A stretch of 7,986 bases of DNA from Patescibacteria group bacterium (GTDB lineage Bacteria > Patescibacteria > UBA1384 > JAMDBS01), in the NCBI GenBank assembly GCA_023487325.1, contig JAMDBS010000019.1:1-7986 (forward strand), written 5' to 3'. The stretch's first letter is position 1; every line of letters starts with the position of its first letter. The translations under genes were made by a program, and so were the position numbers. Positions 5,922 to 7,986 of this stretch are shown piece by piece. The notes beneath the pieces were generated by a model. The model saw nothing but the letters and a program-made list of their open reading frames with translations, ran no database searches and was not told the origin of the DNA.

Positions 5922-6832
5922 TTTTTTCTTTTTATTCCATGAAATGCTTTATGTACTTCTTTTAATTGTTGATTGGTAACATGGGTATAAATTTGCGTGG
6001 TAGTTATCGAAGAATGACCGAGCATAATTTGCACAGATCGTAAATCAGCTCCGGCCGACAAAAGATCAGTGGCAAAAGAGTGACGCAAGGTATGTGGCGT
6101 TACTTTTTTAATTACTCCCGCTGCTGTGGCGTAATGGTGCAGGTTTCTTTGAATACTACGCGCGGTTAGGCGATTCGTTTTATCTTCTAGTTTGTCGCCT
6201 GTTCTATGAACAAAAACCGCTTTTTCACCATCAGTACGAGAATCTAGATATTTTTTTAACCATTCTTTGGCGCGCTGAGACAGAAAAACTAATCTCGATT
6301 TGCCGCCTTTGCCTAAAACATTGAATTCGCCCTTTTCAATATTAATTTGATCGCGATTTAAACCGATTAATTCCGAGATGCGCAGGCCGGTGGAAAACAG
6401 AACTTCTAAAATTGCCCGATTACGCAAACCGTTATTTTTTTTAATGTCTGGCTGGCGGAAAATTCTTTCCAATTCTTCATCGGATAAAAAAGAAATCTGT
6501 CGATCGGGCGTATCAGCGAGTTCTATTTTTTCCGCCGAGAGCGTTTTAATATCATTTTTAGCTAGATATTTTAAAAAAGCGCGCAAAGCAATAACATGAT
6601 AGTTTTGCGTTTGCTTGCTTAATGGTTTGATAAATTTATCATTGGGACGATTCAAATATAGTCGATATTGCTTAATTTTCTCTTGGGTTATATCAAGAGG
6701 GGAGTTGATGCCATTTTTTTTCGCCCAATCCGAGAATCGGTTCAGATAGTGTTGATAATTACTAATAGTAAGATCAGAATGTCCTTTTTCGATCTCGCAA
6801 TAGTCCAAAAATCCTTGAATATATTTTTTCAT
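5918..6832 (-). CDS. Tyrosine site-specific recombinase, XerC/XerD-like
   Basis: A complete 304-residue tyrosine recombinase, the usual length for XerC/XerD. An N-terminal SAM-like core-binding domain (about 1-90) is followed by the catalytic domain with all six key residues: R151 (TGLRISEL), K175 (GKGGK), H247 and R250 (HTLRHSFA), H273 (LGHSSI) and the nucleophile Y282 (IYTH). The likely role is resolving chromosome dimers at a dif-like site, because many reduced genomes carry a single Xer protein. An integrase role is less likely, since no phage or plasmid genes or att repeats are seen. The ATG at 6832 has no good Shine-Dalgarno. TACAAT lies 8 nt upstream, so the mRNA may be nearly leaderless. 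Its stop overlaps that of the convergent gene. Whether to call it XerC, XerD or XerA cannot be decided from sequence alone. Confidence 0.94.
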   Translation of the reverse strand: MKKYIQGFLDYCEIEKGHSDLTISNYQHYLNRFSDWAKKNGINSPLDITQEKIKQYRLYLNRPNDKFIKPLSKQTQNYHVIALRAFLKYLAKNDIKTLSAEKIELADTPDRQISFLSDEELERIFRQPDIKKNNGLRNRAILEVLFSTGLRISELIGLNRDQINIEKGEFNVLGKGGKSRLVFLSQRAKEWLKKYLDSRTDGEKAVFVHRTGDKLEDKTNRLTARSIQRNLHHYATAAGVIKKVTPHTLRHSFATDLLSAGADLRSVQIMLGHSSITTTQIYTHVTNQQLKEVHKAFHGIKRKN

Positions 6833-6840
6833 ACACTCAT

Positions 6841-6846
6841 ATTGTA
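6841..6846 (-). promoter_or_regulatory. Candidate -10 element of the recombinase gene
   Basis: TACAAT on the minus strand (5 of 6 to TATAAT) ends 8 nt before the recombinase ATG, which would give a leader of only about 2 nt. No convincing -35 is found at 16-18 nt; the T-run of the upstream terminator occupies that place. Confidence 0.4.
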
Positions 6847-6859
6847 CGACATTTTGGAC

Positions 6860-6889
6860 AAAAGAAAAAAGGGTCCAGATTTTGGACCC
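6860..6889 (-). terminator. Intrinsic terminator of the 208-residue gene
   Basis: On the minus strand a perfect 7-bp stem GGGTCCA / TGGACCC (6889-6883 with 6877-6871) has a 5-nt loop and is followed at once by TTTTTTCTTT. It begins 16 nt after the stop codon at 6906. It separates this gene from the recombinase gene downstream on the same strand, whose promoter lies immediately after. The plus strand lacks a clean T-run. Confidence 0.85.
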
Positions 6890-6905
6890 CGTTTTGCATA
6901 CTCAA

Positions 6906-7532
6906 TCAAAGGATGTCAAAAAAATATTCAGTTTGTCGGAGGAAATTTTTTATGTCGAGAATTAGTTGTGCAAGCTTTACCAAATCGTTTGGTTCTTGCT
7001 TGTGATAATCTTCAACTGCGCACAAAAGCGCGCGAGCATATGGTCTTTTTCGGTCGTGTATCTTACTTAGCGTACATCTTAAATCTTCAATCATATTATC
7101 GATCTCGCCGAAGGTGATTTCCGAGCTAAGTTGTTTTGCGGCCAGGAGTTTTTTTATCTCAAATACTATTTTTAGGCACTCTTTGCCATATATCGAAATT
7201 ATGCTTGCATTTTGCTCGGTTTGGAATAAAACATAGATGTTGTTTACCGATTTTTGAAATTCTTCCACGCTGCTATTTAGAATTAATTTAGAATTTCCGA
7301 CAAAAATTTTTGTATAAATAATGACAAGTTTGTTGGCTATTTTTGTGGCTTCAAAAGATTGATCAATTGCATTTTTCCACTCTTCTTTACCAAACAGACT
7401 CCACGCAATTTCCATTGCATTTTCCGCCTCAGCAAAGTTAATGGGGTGGTCTTTCCAATTATTCATGATTGCTTTTAAGACCCATCCGCCTTGTCTAAGA
7501 ATCTTTTCAGTGTTTTCTCTCTCAACGGACAT
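6906..7532 (-). CDS. Hypothetical protein, probably all-helical
   Basis: A 208-residue protein that I do not recognise. It has no signal peptide, no convincing membrane helix and no obvious catalytic motif. The sequence is rich in residues typical of long amphipathic helices. The stretch NFAEAENAMEIAWSLFGKEEW (about 32-52), followed by NAIDQSFEATKIANKL, suggests antiparallel helical hairpins of the TPR or four-helix type. That is a pattern impression only. The coding call rests on full-length codon structure, a strong GGGAGG Shine-Dalgarno 9 nt before the ATG, a good promoter and a strong terminator. It is a single-gene transcript, divergent from the PAP2 gene with which it shares a promoter region. 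Nothing in the sequence ties it to the recombinase downstream, since the terminator separates them. Confidence 0.75.
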   Translation of the reverse strand: MSVERENTEKILRQGGWVLKAIMNNWKDHPINFAEAENAMEIAWSLFGKEEWKNAIDQSFEATKIANKLVIIYTKIFVGNSKLILNSSVEEFQKSVNNIYVLFQTEQNASIISIYGKECLKIVFEIKKLLAAKQLSSEITFGEIDNMIEDLRCTLSKIHDRKRPYARALLCAVEDYHKQEPNDLVKLAQLILDIKNFLRQTEYFFDIL

Positions 7533-7541
7533 TTTTAAATG

Positions 7542-7547
7542 CCTCCC
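7542..7547 (-). promoter_or_regulatory. Ribosome binding site of the 208-residue gene
   Basis: GGGAGG on the minus strand, 9 nt before the ATG at 7532. It supports this start codon and shows that the gene, unlike its divergent neighbour, has a normal leader. Confidence 0.7.
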
Positions 7548-7589
7548 TTATCAACTAATATTTAATTATACAAAGAACAAAGATATTAA

Positions 7590-7618
7590 ATCATAACGCA
7601 AATCTTGAATTTAGTCAA
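7590..7618 (-). promoter_or_regulatory. Promoter of the 208-residue gene
   Basis: On the minus strand TTGACT (7618-7613, 5 of 6) is followed after 17 nt by TATGAT (7595-7590, 5 of 6). Transcription would start near 7583, giving a leader of about 50 nt. A perfect TATAAT also occurs at 7570-7565 but lacks a good -35. Confidence 0.7.
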
Positions 7619-7619
7619 G
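7604..7619. promoter_or_regulatory. Short inverted repeat spanning two divergent -35 elements
   Basis: CTTGA (7604-7608) and TCAAG (7615-7619) form a 5-bp inverted repeat with a 6-nt centre. Each arm carries the -35 of one of the two divergent promoters. It may simply reflect back-to-back TTGA sequences, or it may be an operator. Confidence 0.3.
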
Positions 7620-7633
7620 TATCTTGTTAGAAT
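7605..7633 (+). promoter_or_regulatory. Promoter of the PAP2 gene (likely leaderless)
   Basis: TTGAAT (7605-7610) is followed after exactly 17 nt by TAGAAT (7628-7633), which carries an upstream TGT as in an extended -10. The -10 ends 6 nt before the ATG at 7640, so the transcript should begin at the start codon. The -35 region overlaps the divergent promoter by 14 nt. Confidence 0.7.
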
Positions 7634-7639
7634 ATAGCT

Positions 7640-7986
7640 ATGCAATATCTAATAAATCTAGATAGAAATATTTTTTATACCCTAAATTCCCTCATACATA
7701 TTAATAACGGCCTCGACAGTATTATTAAGATTTTGGCGGTATATCTGATATACTTAGTCCCGCCGACAATGGTATTTTTTTGGATTAAAAGCGCATTAAG
7801 AAAAGATACCAAAACTGAAAGTTTTTTGCTCCAGCTTCTTGTTTTTTCTGTAATTAGCTGGCAAGTATTAGGCGCATTTTTAGGTAAAATATTTAATCGC
7901 GCGCGTCCTTTCGATTATAGCGGCGTAAAAGAAGTAGCTTTTCACCTTCCAGCCTACTCTTTTTACCGATCATCAAACTTTTAAGA
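7640..7986 (+). CDS. PAP2/BcrC-like membrane phosphatase, partial, apparent frameshift near 7964
   Basis: N-terminal part of a PAP2-superfamily integral membrane phosphatase, most like BcrC-type undecaprenyl-diphosphate phosphatases that recycle the lipid carrier for cell-wall synthesis. Residues 1-20 (LDRNIFYTLNSL) are typical of the family start. Hydrophobic segments lie at about 28-48 and 61-81, and GKIFNRARPF (82-91) is the first phosphatase motif. The second motif should read like YSFPSDH. The frame instead gives AYSFYRSSNF and a TAA at 7982-7984, whereas the +1 frame from 7965 reads T-D-H-Q-T-F-K. A gain of two bases, or loss of one, restores Y-S-F-(P)-T-D-H-Q-T-F. The gene therefore either carries a frameshift or ends in poor contig-edge sequence. 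It continues beyond the window. No Shine-Dalgarno; the mRNA is probably leaderless. Confidence 0.75.

Noticed and set aside
5895..5940. A possible terminator between the convergent genes, suggested by the T-run at 5921-5935
   Set aside because: The preceding bases give only a CCTT/AAGG pairing with a one-base loop, too small to form a stem.
5758..5979. A 73-codon plus-strand frame across the end of the GHKL-like gene and the recombinase
   Set aside because: Low-complexity Lys-rich translation from an out-of-frame reading; no support.
5918..6832. The tyrosine recombinase as a sign of a phage, integron or other mobile element
   Set aside because: No att-like repeats, tRNA, phage genes or gene cassettes are visible, and length and motifs fit a housekeeping Xer protein.
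4727..6908. TGA recoded as glycine, as in some CPR lineages
   Set aside because: TGA ends the cupredoxin exactly at the family's normal C-terminus and also ends the 208-residue gene; no in-frame TGA interrupts any other gene.
6668..7117. A 149-codon open frame on the plus strand
   Set aside because: It is a shadow of the recombinase and the 208-residue gene, runs across a terminator, and has no family resemblance or initiation signals.

Overview
The window is gene-dense, AT-rich bacterial DNA with short intergenic gaps, several overlapping genes and promoters placed directly on start codons. It is probably a metagenome-derived contig from an uncultured bacterium with a compact genome. The style (small reduced proteins, an Asn/Thr-rich lipoprotein linker on a cupredoxin, a DUF2769-like Cys-rich protein, a lone XerC/D-like recombinase) fits Candidate Phyla Radiation/Patescibacteria. 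That placement is inference: no rRNA or other marker gene is present. TGA is used as a stop (at 4727 and 6906), so the TGA=Gly code of some CPR lineages does not apply.

Layout. Positions 3-1529 (+) hold the C-terminal part of an MgtA-type Mg2+ P-type ATPase, cut by the left edge. Positions 1557-5095 (-) hold a tight six-gene cluster. In transcription order it contains a cupredoxin lipoprotein, a 69-residue two-helix membrane protein with a possible haem-binding His pair, an FMN-type flavoprotein with extra cysteines, a 73-residue protein with ten cysteines, an ABC ATPase and an ABC-2 permease. Gaps are 25 nt or less, with one ATGA overlap and one 8-nt overlap, so it reads as one operon starting from a promoter that sits on the cupredoxin ATG. 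A weak terminator candidate follows the permease. The gene order suggests a small redox chain plus an exporter.

Positions 5202-5921 (+), divergent from that operon, encode an unrecognised 239-residue protein. Its C-terminal half looks like a degenerate GHKL (histidine-kinase/anti-sigma type) ATP-binding fold. The shared 100-nt spacer carries an 8-bp inverted repeat that overlaps the -35 regions of both genes. Positions 5918-6832 (-) encode a complete XerC/D-like tyrosine recombinase whose stop codon overlaps that of the GHKL-like gene. Positions 6906-7532 (-) encode a 208-residue, probably helical, unknown protein followed by a clear intrinsic terminator. Positions 7640-7986 (+) hold the start of a PAP2/BcrC-type phosphatase, cut by the right edge and apparently frameshifted in its signature motif. 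The last two genes have divergent promoters that physically overlap.

Two points suggest contig-edge artefacts. The first eight bases equal the 3' end of the common Illumina adapter, and the PAP2 frameshift lies about 20 bases from the right edge. No tRNA, rRNA, CRISPR array, insertion sequence or gene-free stretch over 300 bases was seen.
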